From Plantibacter sp. Leaf314 (lineage in GTDB: Bacteria > Actinomycetota > Actinomycetes > Actinomycetales > Microbacteriaceae), in the NCBI RefSeq assembly GCF_001423185.1, contig NZ_LMOB01000001.1, positions 62,001-126,000 of the forward strand: a stretch of DNA of 64,000 nucleotides, written 5' to 3'. Under the pieces are notes generated by a model. That model had not been told where the DNA came from. It was given only the letters and a program-made list of their open reading frames with translations, and did not search any database. The stretch's first letter is position 1; each line of letters starts with the position of its first letter. Positions 25,450 to 33,946 of the stretch are shown here, in pieces. Both the position numbers and the translations under genes were made by a program.

Positions 25450-25471
25450 CGTCAAGGGCTAGCCCTTGACG
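25450..25471. promoter_or_regulatory. Perfect 22-bp palindrome between divergent ligD and ku
   Basis: Half-site CGTCAAGGGCT is followed directly by its exact complement AGCCCTTGACG. It lies 24 bases before the ligD ATG and 65 bases before the ku ATG. Each arm ends in TTGACG reading outward, like a -35 element. It is probably a dimeric repressor or activator site shared by both NHEJ genes; the binding protein is unknown. Confidence 0.6.
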
Positions 25472-25536
25472 CCGGTCCGGGTGTCTACTGGTGCGATTGA
25501 CGGCGTGGGCCGACCCGCCGGCGGACAGGAGAGGTC

Positions 25537-26508
25537 ATGCGCGCGATCTGGAAGGGCGCCGTCACGTTCGGTCTCGTCAACGTCCCGGTGAAGGTGTACA
25601 GCGCGACGGAGGACCACGACCTCTCGCTGCACCAGGTGCACGACGCCGACGGCGGGCGTATCCGGTACCAGCGCAAGTGCGAGGTCTGCGGCAAGGTCGT
25701 CAGCTACGACCACATCGACAAGGCCTACCAGGACGGCGAGCAGACGGTGGTCCTCACCGCCGACGACCTCGCGTCGCTCCCCGAGGAACGCAGTCGCGAG
25801 ATCGAGGTGGTCGAGTTCGTGCCGAGCGACGACCTCGACCCGATCATGTTCGACCGCAGTTACTTCCTGGAACCGGACTCCTCCTCCTCGAAGGCCTACG
25901 TCCTGCTCCGGAGGACGCTCGAGGAGACCGACCGCACGGCCATCGTGCGGTTCGCCCTCCGCCAGAAGACGCGACTCGGCGCCCTCAGGGTGCGCGAGGA
26001 CGTCATCCTCCTGCAGACACTGCTCTGGGAGGACGAGGTCCGCGAGGTGCGGTTCCCGGCCCTCGAGGAACGAGTCCGCATCTCCGCCAAGGAACTCGAG
26101 ATGTCGGAGGCGCTCGTCGAGTCCTTCTCGTCCCGCTTCCGTCCCGACGCGTTCGTCGACGAATACCAGGCACAACTCCGGAAACTCATCGATGCGAAAC
26201 TCGAGCAGGGCGACGCCCTCGACACCGCCGCCACCTTCGGCGAGCAGCCCGAGCCCGACGACGACAAGGGCGCCGAGCCGATCGACCTCATGGAGGTGCT
26301 GCAGCGCAGCATCGACCGGCAGCGTGGTGGGAAGGACCCGAAGGCCGACACCGGGTCGAGTGGTTCCTCGAAAGCCGCCTCGTCGAAGACCACGACGTCG
26401 AAGAGCACGACCTCGAAGCGCAGCGCGTCGAAGCGCAGCACGACCAAGGCCGGATCGTCGAAGGACGAACCGTCGTCGACCCCGGCCAAACGCAAGAAGA
26501 GCGCCTGA
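25537..26508 (+). CDS. ku: Ku end-binding protein
   Basis: DNA double-strand-end binding protein of 323 residues, a homodimeric ring that recruits LigD. The core (about 1-255) begins MRAIWKGAVTFGLVNVPVKVY and includes HQVHDADGGRIRYQRKCEVCG, the two-cysteine ribbon-like turn, and YFLEPDSSSSKAYVLLRRTL. The helical segment LEMSEALVESFSSRF...DEYQAQLRKLIDAKL is the LigD-interaction region. The C-terminal tail (about 268-323) is a Ser/Thr/Lys low-complexity repeat, like the lysine-rich DNA-binding tails of actinobacterial Ku. AGGAGAGG precedes the ATG. RecQ follows 131 bases downstream. Confidence 0.96.
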   Translation: MRAIWKGAVTFGLVNVPVKVYSATEDHDLSLHQVHDADGGRIRYQRKCEVCGKVVSYDHIDKAYQDGEQTVVLTADDLASLPEERSREIEVVEFVPSDDLDPIMFDRSYFLEPDSSSSKAYVLLRRTLEETDRTAIVRFALRQKTRLGALRVREDVILLQTLLWEDEVREVRFPALEERVRISAKELEMSEALVESFSSRFRPDAFVDEYQAQLRKLIDAKLEQGDALDTAATFGEQPEPDDDKGAEPIDLMEVLQRSIDRQRGGKDPKADTGSSGSSKAASSKTTTSKSTTSKRSASKRSTTKAGSSKDEPSSTPAKRKKSA

Positions 26509-26639
26509 TCCACCTCCCACCGGTCGGAGGAGCGCGACCTCCGGGGAAGCCCTCCTCCACAGCGACCACGCACCGGCCGGCCCACCCACCATCGCCACCG
26601 AAGCGACCAGCCGTCGGCGGCTCCTGACAGACTTGCCAC

Positions 26640-28823
26640 ATGTCCGACGTCAGCGCGCCAGCCCCCACCCACCACGAAGCCACCACCACCGGGTCGGTCG
26701 CTGAAGCGACGGCGGCGCTCGCCGCTCTGACGGGCGTTCCGGGAGCCCGGTTCCACGATGGCCAGCTCGAGGCGATCCTCGCCCTCGTCGACGAGCACCG
26801 TCGCACCCTCGTGGTCCAGCGCACCGGTTGGGGCAAGTCGGCCGTGTACTTCATCGCGACGGCGCTGCTCCGTCGTCGGGGTGCCGGTCCGACGCTGCTC
26901 GTCTCGCCGCTCCTCGCCCTCATGCGCGACCAGGTGGCCGCGGCGGCGCGTGCCGGTGTTCGGGCGGTCGCCATCAACTCGGCGAACGCTCATGAGTGGG
27001 ACGACGTCCGCGCGCAGCTGGACGCCGACGAGGTCGATGTACTGCTCGTGTCGCCCGAGCGGCTCAACAATCCGCGCTTCCGCGATGAGCAGCTCCCGAC
27101 CCTCGTGGCTCGAACCGGCATGCTGGTGGTCGACGAGGCCCACTGCATCTCCGACTGGGGTCACGACTTCCGCCCCGACTACCGGCGGCTGGCCGAGCTG
27201 ATCGGTCGTCTGCCGGTGGAGGTCCCGGTCCTGGCGACGACCGCGACGGCCAACGCCCGCGTCGTCCGCGACATCGCCGAGCAGCTCACCGCACCAGCCG
27301 CTTCCGGCTCCACGGCGGCCGAGGTCCTCACCATCCGCGGTTCCCTCGCGCGGGCGTCCCTCCGGCTCGGCGTGCTCCGGCTCCCGGAGTCCAGGGACCG
27401 CCTCACCTGGTTGCTCAGCCACCTCGACGGACTCACGGGGTCCGGCATCATCTACACCCTCACCGTCTCCGCCGCAGAGGACACCGCGCGGCTGCTGCGC
27501 GAGGCCGGTCACGAGGTCCGGGCCTACACCGGCCGGACCGATCCCGACGAACGCGAGGAGTCCGAGCGGCTCCTCAAGGAGAACCGGCTGAAGGCCCTCG
27601 TGGCGACGAGCGCGCTCGGGATGGGCTTCGACAAACCCGATCTCGGGTTCGTCGTGCACCTCGGCGCGCCGTCATCGCCGGTCGCGTACTACCAGCAGGT
27701 CGGGCGAGCCGGGCGCGCGACGGAACACGCCGACGTCCTGCTCCTGCCCGGAGCGGAGGACGAGGAGATCTGGCAGTACTTCGCGACCGCGTCGATGCCT
27801 GACGAAGCTCGGGCCACGGCCGTCCTCGACGCGCTCGACGATCGGCCACGGTCGACCCCGGCACTCGAAGCACTCGTCAACCTGCGCCGCACCCCGCTGG
27901 AACTGCTGCTCAAGGTGCTCGACGTCGACGGCGCCGTGCAGCGGGTCGCCGGGGGATGGGTCTCCACCGGTGAGCCGTGGGTGTACGACCGCGAACGCTA
28001 CCGCCGGATCGCCGAAGCGAGGGTCGCGGAACAGCAGGCGATGCTCGCCTACGAGCGCGGCGAGGAGTGCCGGATGCTCGTGCTCCAGCGCGAACTCGAC
28101 GACGCGACCGCCGAACCCTGCGGACGGTGCGATCGGTGCGCAGGTGCCTGGTTCCCCACCGAACTCGACAGCGCAGCTGCCGCCTCGGCTTCCGAGGCGC
28201 TCGGGCGGGTCGGTGTCGAGCTCGAACCTCGAGCGCAGTGGCCGACGGGTGCCGGCAAACTCGGCGTCACCACCGACGGAGCACCGGTCAGCGGCCGCAT
28301 CTCGCTCGAGGATCGTCTGGAACCGGGCCGGGCGCTCGCGCGCTTGACCGATCTCGGCTGGGGCGGCGTCCTCCGTGAACTCTTCGCCGCCGGCGCGGCG
28401 GACGCCCCGGCGTCCCGCGCGGTGATCGACGCGAGCGTCCGGGTGCTCGCCGACTGGCCGTGGGCGAGGCGACCGGCCGCGGTCGTGAGCGTCCCCTCAC
28501 GATCACGTCCGCAACTCGTCGACTCGGTCGCCCGGGGTATCGCCTCGCTCGGACGACTGCCCTACCTCGGTGAACTGGACCTCGTCGGCGACGGCCCTCG
28601 CGGAGGGCCCGGCGGGAACAGCGCCTATCGGCTCGCCGGCGTCTGGGACGCGTTCAGCGTCGGTGCCGAACTCCGCACACAGCTGGCGACGCTCGAGGGC
28701 GCGCCGGTGCTGCTCGTCGACGACCGGGCGGACAGCCGATGGACGCTCACCGTCGCCGGACGGGCGCTCCGGCTCGCGGGCTCCGGCCCGGTCCTCCCGT
28801 TCGCCCTCGGCATCGTGGGCTGA
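26640..28823 (+). CDS. RecQ-like superfamily 2 DNA helicase
   Basis: A 727-residue ATP-dependent helicase for DNA repair. Motifs: a motif 0-like PGARFHDGQLEAI, motif I VVQRTGWGKSAVYF, LLVSPLLALMRDQV, motif II VVDEAHCISDWGHDFRPDY (RecQ hallmark), LATTATA, VATSALGMGFDKPD and QQVGRAGRA. After about residue 470 come a cysteine set ECRMLVLQRELDDATAEPCGRCDRCAG, like a RecQ zinc site, and a distinct C-terminal region instead of a clear HRDC domain. CAGACT at 26628-26633 lies six bases before the ATG, so it probably has its own leaderless promoter rather than depending on ku. Confidence 0.92.
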   Translation: MSDVSAPAPTHHEATTTGSVAEATAALAALTGVPGARFHDGQLEAILALVDEHRRTLVVQRTGWGKSAVYFIATALLRRRGAGPTLLVSPLLALMRDQVAAAARAGVRAVAINSANAHEWDDVRAQLDADEVDVLLVSPERLNNPRFRDEQLPTLVARTGMLVVDEAHCISDWGHDFRPDYRRLAELIGRLPVEVPVLATTATANARVVRDIAEQLTAPAASGSTAAEVLTIRGSLARASLRLGVLRLPESRDRLTWLLSHLDGLTGSGIIYTLTVSAAEDTARLLREAGHEVRAYTGRTDPDEREESERLLKENRLKALVATSALGMGFDKPDLGFVVHLGAPSSPVAYYQQVGRAGRATEHADVLLLPGAEDEEIWQYFATASMPDEARATAVLDALDDRPRSTPALEALVNLRRTPLELLLKVLDVDGAVQRVAGGWVSTGEPWVYDRERYRRIAEARVAEQQAMLAYERGEECRMLVLQRELDDATAEPCGRCDRCAGAWFPTELDSAAAASASEALGRVGVELEPRAQWPTGAGKLGVTTDGAPVSGRISLEDRLEPGRALARLTDLGWGGVLRELFAAGAADAPASRAVIDASVRVLADWPWARRPAAVVSVPSRSRPQLVDSVARGIASLGRLPYLGELDLVGDGPRGGPGGNSAYRLAGVWDAFSVGAELRTQLATLEGAPVLLVDDRADSRWTLTVAGRALRLAGSGPVLPFALGIVG

Positions 28824-28829
28824 GCCCTG

Positions 28830-30332
28830 TCACCCCTCGTGGAGACTCGACCGCGTGTCCTTCGCGAGGTGCTTCGGCAGCAGGAGCGTGCAGACGAGGC
28901 CGACCACGGCGGCCGCCGCGCAGATCGCGAAGCTCAGCCGGAACGCGTCGGCGCTCGGCGTCGTGACGGCCCCGTCCGTGACGACCTGGGAGGCCAGGAT
29001 GGCGCCGATCACCGCACTCGCGATCGTGGAACCGAGCGTCCGCATAACCGAGTTTAGCCCGTTGGACGCCGCGGTCTCGCTCGGCGGGACGGCGCCCATG
29101 ATCAGCGTCGGCATCGCCGCGTACGCGAAGCCCACGCCGAAACCGACGGCGGTCGCCGTCAGGACCGTGTGCCAGACCTCCGTCATGAGCCCGATCGCGA
29201 CCGCGTAGCCGATCGCGATGATCGCGATACCGATGAGCAGGCTCAGCCGCGCACCCTTCGCGGCCGTCAGCCGAGCGGCGACGGGCGACATCGCCCACAT
29301 GATCAGACCGCTGGGCATGAGGCAGAGGCTCGCGATGAGCATGTCCTGCCCGAGCCCGACCCCCGTGCCCACCGGTGCTTCGAGGATGCCGGGGAGGACC
29401 ACGGTGCTGCCGAAGAAGGCGAATCCGACGGTGATCGACGCGAGGTTCGTGAAGAGCACCGTCCGGCGTGCGGCGATCCGCAGATCCACGAGCGGGCTCG
29501 AGGAACGCACCTCGAACCAACCCCAGAGGAGCAGGACGACGACCCCGCCGATCAGGCACGCGAGCGTCCCCACGCTCGTCCAGCCCCACTCGTTGCCCTT
29601 CGAGACGGCGAGGAGGATCGGCACGAGTCCGGCGGCGAGTCCGATCGCCCCGATCCAGTCGAAACCGCCCTCGCTCCGCAGCGTGCTCACGGGGACGAAG
29701 CGGGCCACGAGCAGGAATCCGACCAGTCCGAGCGCACCGGCCACCCAGAAGAGCACATGCCAATCCAGGAACTGTGAGATGACGGCTGAGATCGGCAGGC
29801 CGACGGCTCCACCGATGCCGAGCGTGGCGCTCACGAGGGCGACCGCCGGACCGAGCCGCTTCGCATGGAGCACGTCGCGCAGGATGCTGATGCCGAGCGG
29901 GATCACGCCCATCGCCATACCCTGCAGGGCGCGAGCGACGATCAGCGGCACGATCGTTGACGAGAACGCAGCGAGCACCGAGCCGGCCATCATGATCCCG
30001 AGCAGGATCAGGACCATCCGGCGCTTCCCGTACAGGTCACCGAGACGACCGGAGATCGGCGTCGCCACCGCAGCGGAGAGCAGGGTGGCGGTCACCACCC
30101 ACATGCTGTCCGAGGCGTGCACCCCGAGGATCGTCGGGAGGGACGGCACGAGCGGGGTGACGAGCGTCATCATGAACGCCGCGACGAGGCCGGTGAACGC
30201 CAGGCTCGCCACGACCGCCCGCTCAGGGAGCGGCTTGCTGAGCGCAGCGCGCTCCTCGTCGCTCAGCCACGGTCGCTCCTGCGACTCCGGTCCGTCGTCA
30301 TGGTCGTCGGGCTGCGCTGAATCCTGCGTCAC
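28830..30332 (-). CDS. MFS exporter, DHA2-like, 14 helices
   Basis: A 500-residue membrane exporter with an acidic cytoplasmic N-terminus (about 1-45) followed by about fourteen helices. Motifs include TLVTPLVPSLPTILG in helix 1, SGRLGDLYGKRRMVL (motif A), and VSATLGIGGAVGLPISA (motif C, antiporter). The GTG at 30332 is chosen because AGGA repeats lie upstream and homology starts there; the longer ATG frame to 30404 overlaps an intergenic stretch. The 3' end is six bases from the RecQ stop (convergent). Substrate is unknown; no regulator is adjacent. Confidence 0.9.
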   Translation of the reverse strand: MTQDSAQPDDHDDGPESQERPWLSDEERAALSKPLPERAVVASLAFTGLVAAFMMTLVTPLVPSLPTILGVHASDSMWVVTATLLSAAVATPISGRLGDLYGKRRMVLILLGIMMAGSVLAAFSSTIVPLIVARALQGMAMGVIPLGISILRDVLHAKRLGPAVALVSATLGIGGAVGLPISAVISQFLDWHVLFWVAGALGLVGFLLVARFVPVSTLRSEGGFDWIGAIGLAAGLVPILLAVSKGNEWGWTSVGTLACLIGGVVVLLLWGWFEVRSSSPLVDLRIAARRTVLFTNLASITVGFAFFGSTVVLPGILEAPVGTGVGLGQDMLIASLCLMPSGLIMWAMSPVAARLTAAKGARLSLLIGIAIIAIGYAVAIGLMTEVWHTVLTATAVGFGVGFAYAAMPTLIMGAVPPSETAASNGLNSVMRTLGSTIASAVIGAILASQVVTDGAVTTPSADAFRLSFAICAAAAVVGLVCTLLLPKHLAKDTRSSLHEG

Positions 30333-30447
30333 GGGTCCTGTTCCTGTGGAGAGTGGATGCGGCCGGAGCCACTCGGAGTCGAACGCCCGCGCGCGGCCTG
30401 GCATTCCCGTCTCCCGGAACCGATCGTCCGCGGGGGCCGTGCGCGAC

Positions 30448-31236
30448 TCAGCGGGGCAGCCGGGGGATCGCCGCGACGAGCTGCCGCGTGTACGCCTCGG
30501 CCGGCCGGTGGAGGACCTGAGCGGTCGACCCCGCCTCGACGACCCGCCCGTCCCGGAGGACGACCGTGCGCTCGCACAGGGCCGCGACCGTGCCGAGGTC
30601 GTGCGACACCATGACGAGAGCCAGACCGTTCGAGGCCCGCAACTCGGCGAGGAGCTCGATGATCTGGATCCGGGTGCTCATGTCCAGGGCACTCACCGGC
30701 TCGTCGGCCAGGAGGAGTCTGGGGTTCGGGACGATCGCACGAGCGATGGCGATCCGTTGGCGTTGGCCGCCGGAGAACTCGTGCGGGTAGCGGGATGCGG
30801 CCTCGGGAGGAAGACCGACCGCTTCGAGCGCGTCCGCGGCTCGGCTCACGGCCTGCTCCGCCGAAGCCAGCCGCAAGGAGCGGAGCGGCTCTGCGACGAT
30901 GCGGCCGACGCGCTGCCGTGGGTCGAGCGAGGAGTACGGATCCTGGAAGACCGCCTGCACGGATGCGCGGAAGCCTCGGACGCGGGCCTTGTCCCGCGGA
31001 TCGAGCGCGCTGCCGTCGAATCGGACGGACCCCGTGGTCGGACGGTCGAGGCCGAGCAGCAGTCGGAGGAGGGTGCTCTTCCCGGCGCCGGACTGGCCGA
31101 CGACGCCGACCGCCTCACCGGCGCCGACGGACAGGGAGACGTCGTCGAGCGCGACCTGGCCACCGCGGTACCGGAAGCCGGCCGCGTCGAGCTTTAGGAT
31201 GGGCGCAGCGGCGTCAGGGCTCGATCCGTCGATCAT
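30448..31236 (-). CDS. Peptide ABC transporter ATP-binding protein (DppF/OppF type)
   Basis: A 262-residue ATPase subunit of a dipeptide/oligopeptide importer, last gene of a six-gene operon. Walker A is GQSGAGKST, the Q-loop is AVFQDPYSSLDP (the Dpp/Opp hallmark), the signature motif is FSGGQRQRIAIARA, Walker B is LLLADEPVSALD and the switch is VMVSHD. The C-terminal PAEAYTRQLVAAIP resembles the end of the OppF family, but the Fe-S-type cysteine tail of other family members is absent. The ATG overlaps the previous stop by four bases (ATGA). Confidence 0.93.
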   Translation of the reverse strand: MIDGSSPDAAAPILKLDAAGFRYRGGQVALDDVSLSVGAGEAVGVVGQSGAGKSTLLRLLLGLDRPTTGSVRFDGSALDPRDKARVRGFRASVQAVFQDPYSSLDPRQRVGRIVAEPLRSLRLASAEQAVSRAADALEAVGLPPEAASRYPHEFSGGQRQRIAIARAIVPNPRLLLADEPVSALDMSTRIQIIELLAELRASNGLALVMVSHDLGTVAALCERTVVLRDGRVVEAGSTAQVLHRPAEAYTRQLVAAIPRLPR

Positions 31237-32054
31237 CGCGGGTCCTCCAGTGCGTCGTCGATCGCGCGGGCGCTGGCGACGAGACGCCGCGTGTCCTCGT
31301 GCTGTGGGGCCGTCAGCACCTGCGCGACGGGGCCGCGCTCGACCGCTCGGCCCGAGCTGAGCACGATCACCTCGTCGACCATGGTCGACACCACGGCGAG
31401 ATCGTGACTGATGAACAACAGCGCCATGCCCCGTTCGCGCACGAGCCGGTCGAGGAGCGACAGCACCTCCGCCTGCACGGTGACGTCGAGTGCGGTGGTC
31501 GGCTCGTCGGCGATCAGGAGCTGCGGTCGTCCGGCGAGGGCGATGGCGATGGCGACGCGCTGTCGCTGGCCGCCGGACAACTCGTGCGGAAACGACGCGG
31601 CGATGCGGGCCGTGTCGGTGAGCGAGACCTCGGTGAGCGCCGCATCCACGGCATCCCGCAGTCGGTCCCGACGGAGCCCGAGGTGTCGTCGGAGCGGTTC
31701 AGCGAGCTGAGCGCCGACGCGCATGAGCGGGTCCAGGGCGGTCAGCGGCTCTTGGAAGACGAGTCCAGCGACCCGGCCGCGGAGGGGACGCAGGGAGCGG
31801 TCCGTGGCGCCGATGACCTGCGTGCCGGCCAGCTCGATGCTGCCGCTCGCGGTGAGCTGGTCGTCGAGCAACCCGATCGCGGCGAGAGAGGTCAGCGACT
31901 TGCCGGACCCGGAGCCGCCGATGAGACCGAGTCGGTCGCCGGCGGCGATCATGAGGTCGAGGTCGTCGACGAGTGGCCGCTCGGTGGCGTCCGATGCTCC
32001 GCGCCGCGTACCACGGGTGATGGTGAGGCCGGTGATGTCGAGCAGGGCCGTCAT
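31233..32054 (-). CDS. Peptide ABC transporter ATP-binding protein (DppD/OppD type)
   Basis: The second ATPase subunit, 273 residues. Walker A is GGSGSGKSL, where the usual final Thr/Ser is followed by Leu-Thr; the Q-loop is LVFQEPLTALDP, the signature is LSGGQRQRVAIAIA, Walker B is LLIADEPTTALDV and the switch His is in FISHDLAVV. The N-terminus contains LTITRGTRRGASDATERPLVDD, an unusual basic insertion before the first strand. It overlaps the upstream permease gene by four bases and the DppF-like gene by four, so the pair is likely made in equal amounts as the asymmetric ATPase dimer. Confidence 0.93.
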   Translation of the reverse strand: MTALLDITGLTITRGTRRGASDATERPLVDDLDLMIAAGDRLGLIGGSGSGKSLTSLAAIGLLDDQLTASGSIELAGTQVIGATDRSLRPLRGRVAGLVFQEPLTALDPLMRVGAQLAEPLRRHLGLRRDRLRDAVDAALTEVSLTDTARIAASFPHELSGGQRQRVAIAIALAGRPQLLIADEPTTALDVTVQAEVLSLLDRLVRERGMALLFISHDLAVVSTMVDEVIVLSSGRAVERGPVAQVLTAPQHEDTRRLVASARAIDDALEDPR

Positions 32055-32920
32055 GCGCTGCGCCTCCTCGTCGGATCACCGAGATCGCGCAGGCCGTCCG
32101 CGATGAAGTTCACGCCGACGACGAGCATGATCACCGCGACACCGGGCGCGATCGCTCCGATCGGTGCCGTCGTGACCGTGGCCTGTGCCTCCTGGAGGAG
32201 CCGTCCCCAGGAGGCGTTCGGCGGCGGAGCCCCGAGGCCGAGGTAGGACAGGCTCGCTTCCGCGAGGACGGCGATGCCGAACTGCAGGGCGAGGTTGACG
32301 CTCAACGTCGGCCAGATGTTCGGCAGTACGTGCTGGCCGATGATGCCGGGCCAGCTCGTCCCGGCGGTGCGCGCGGCGACGACGTACTGTTCGCCGAGGA
32401 CGCGCTTCGTGAGGATCCTCGTGAGCCGGGCGACGATGGCGGACATGGCGAGCCCGATCGCGACGATGGCGGTGCCGAGCGAAGCGCCCTGGGCGGCGAC
32501 GATCAGCATGGCCAACAGCAGGACGGGGAAGGCGATCACGACGTCGAGGGCGGCGGAGATCGTGTCGTCCAGCCAGGCGGCCGCGAACGCCGCGGCGAGA
32601 CCGACGGCGATCCCGATGACCGCGCCGACCGCGACGGCCCCCGCCCCAGTGACGAGCGCGATGCGGGCACCGATCATGAGTTGGGTGAAGAGGTCTCGAC
32701 CCAGCTTGTCCGTGCCGAGCCAGTGCGTGCCGCTCGGTCCTTCGAGACGGTCGCCTGCCGTGTCCGTCGGCGCGAAGGGCGTCCAGAAGAGGGAGACGAG
32801 CGCCAGCGCGGCGATGACACCGACGAGGACCAGCCCGACCGTGAGGGTGACGGAGCGTCCGCGGCGTCTCCCGCCCCGCTCGGGGGCTGTGGCGGCCGTC
32901 CGGGCGTCGAGGTCGCTCAT
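32051..32920 (-). CDS. Peptide ABC transporter permease (DppC/OppC type)
   Basis: A 289-residue inner-membrane permease. The basic N-terminus and first helix (about 24-46) are followed by the OppC-N-like segment PFAPTDTAGDRLEGPSGTHWLGTDKLGRDLFTQ, hallmark of DppC. The binding-protein-dependent transport domain has about five helices and the EAA-like loop GEQYVVAARTAGTSWPGIIGQHVLPN. The ATG at 32920 overlaps the stop of the upstream permease gene (ATGA). The longer frame to 33508 is an antisense-free but out-of-frame read through that permease and is rejected. Confidence 0.93.
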   Translation of the reverse strand: MSDLDARTAATAPERGGRRRGRSVTLTVGLVLVGVIAALALVSLFWTPFAPTDTAGDRLEGPSGTHWLGTDKLGRDLFTQLMIGARIALVTGAGAVAVGAVIGIAVGLAAAFAAAWLDDTISAALDVVIAFPVLLLAMLIVAAQGASLGTAIVAIGLAMSAIVARLTRILTKRVLGEQYVVAARTAGTSWPGIIGQHVLPNIWPTLSVNLALQFGIAVLAEASLSYLGLGAPPPNASWGRLLQEAQATVTTAPIGAIAPGVAVIMLVVGVNFIADGLRDLGDPTRRRSA

Positions 32921-33885
32921 CGGAGCCCGCTCCCGGCGATGGAGGTGCGCAGGCGCGGGTCGATGAGGCGCTGGGCGATGTCGGCGAGGAACCCGGTCAC
33001 GAGGACGACGAGGGTGGACACGAGGAGGATGCCCTGGATGTTCGGGTAGTCGTGCTGCTGGATCGCCGTGAGGAGCATCGACCCGAGTCCCGGCAGGCTG
33101 AAGACGCTCTCGACCACGACGGCCCCGAGGAACGTGGTCGCGAGTTCGATCCCGAGGATCGCGACGACGGGGACGGCCGCGTTGCGGACGCCGTGCCGGA
33201 GGAGCGCCTCGCCGAGTCCGGCACCCTGCGCCCTGGCGGAACGGAGGTAGTCGCTCCCGAGCACGTCGAGCGTGGCGGAGCGGACGTACCTGGTGATGGA
33301 CGCGCTCATGACGATGGCGATGGTGATGACCGGGAGCGCCAGACTCGTGAGTGCCGCCGCCGGGTCTGCCCAGTCGTCGCGCGGGAACCCGCCGGACGGG
33401 AACAGGCGGAGCGTGACCGCGAACACGCTCACGAGGAGGATGCCGACCCAGAACACCGGCACCGCGATGCCGAACTGCGACAACCCCGACAGGGCGATGC
33501 CGTACCACCGGTCGGCTCGGAGTGCGGCGATGACGCCGGCCAGGCTGGCGAGCACGACGGCGAGGAGGAAGGCGAGGAGCGTCAGCGGGACGGTGACCTG
33601 CAGGCGCGAGGCGATCTCAGGGCCGACGGGGAGACTGCTCACGAAGGACGAACCGAGGTCGAAGGTGAGGACGCCACCGAACCAGGCCAGGAACTGCTCG
33701 CCGACCGGCCGATCCGCTCCCACCTGCGCGCGCGCCGCCTCGATCTGCTCCTGCGTGGCGTTCACCGAGAGCAGGGCGTTCGAGGGGTCTCCCGGCAGCA
33801 GCCGGAGCAGGACGAACAACACGGTCATGGCGACGAGGAACGACACCACCAGGAACGCGGATCGACGCAACAGGTAGGGGAGCAT
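32917..33885 (-). CDS. Peptide ABC transporter permease (DppB/OppB type)
   Basis: A 322-residue permease with about six helices. The N-terminus MLPYLLRRSAFLVVSFLVAM and RLLPGDPSNALLSVNATQEQ follow the DppB pattern (LPGDP). The EAA loop is DYLRSARAQGAGLGEALLRHGVRNAAVPVV, and the end LADIAQRLIDPRLRTSI is typical. It forms the translocation channel with the DppC-like partner, and the two genes overlap by four bases. It begins 61 bases after the substrate-binding protein gene. Confidence 0.93.
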   Translation of the reverse strand: MLPYLLRRSAFLVVSFLVAMTVLFVLLRLLPGDPSNALLSVNATQEQIEAARAQVGADRPVGEQFLAWFGGVLTFDLGSSFVSSLPVGPEIASRLQVTVPLTLLAFLLAVVLASLAGVIAALRADRWYGIALSGLSQFGIAVPVFWVGILLVSVFAVTLRLFPSGGFPRDDWADPAAALTSLALPVITIAIVMSASITRYVRSATLDVLGSDYLRSARAQGAGLGEALLRHGVRNAAVPVVAILGIELATTFLGAVVVESVFSLPGLGSMLLTAIQQHDYPNIQGILLVSTLVVLVTGFLADIAQRLIDPRLRTSIAGSGLR

Positions 33886-33946
33886 GGTGGACCTCAGCGT
33901 AGCGAGGCCGGGCCGACCGGGCGGTCCCGGTCGGCCTCGGCGACGA

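Noticed and set aside
25450..25471. Palindrome arms as paired -35 elements for ligD and ku
   Set aside because: No suitable -10 hexamer lies 16-18 bases beyond either arm, so an operator role was preferred.
23248..25500. Open frame of 750 codons on the plus strand
   Set aside because: It is antisense to ligD, whose three domains are unmistakable.
33131..33160. Repeated GAT/CG-rich words inside the transporter genes as regulatory repeats
   Set aside because: They follow the codon pattern of hydrophobic helices and have no regular spacing.
32921..33508. Extended start for the DppC-like permease
   Set aside because: It overlaps the DppB-like gene out of frame; the ATGA overlap start at 32920 fits the family.
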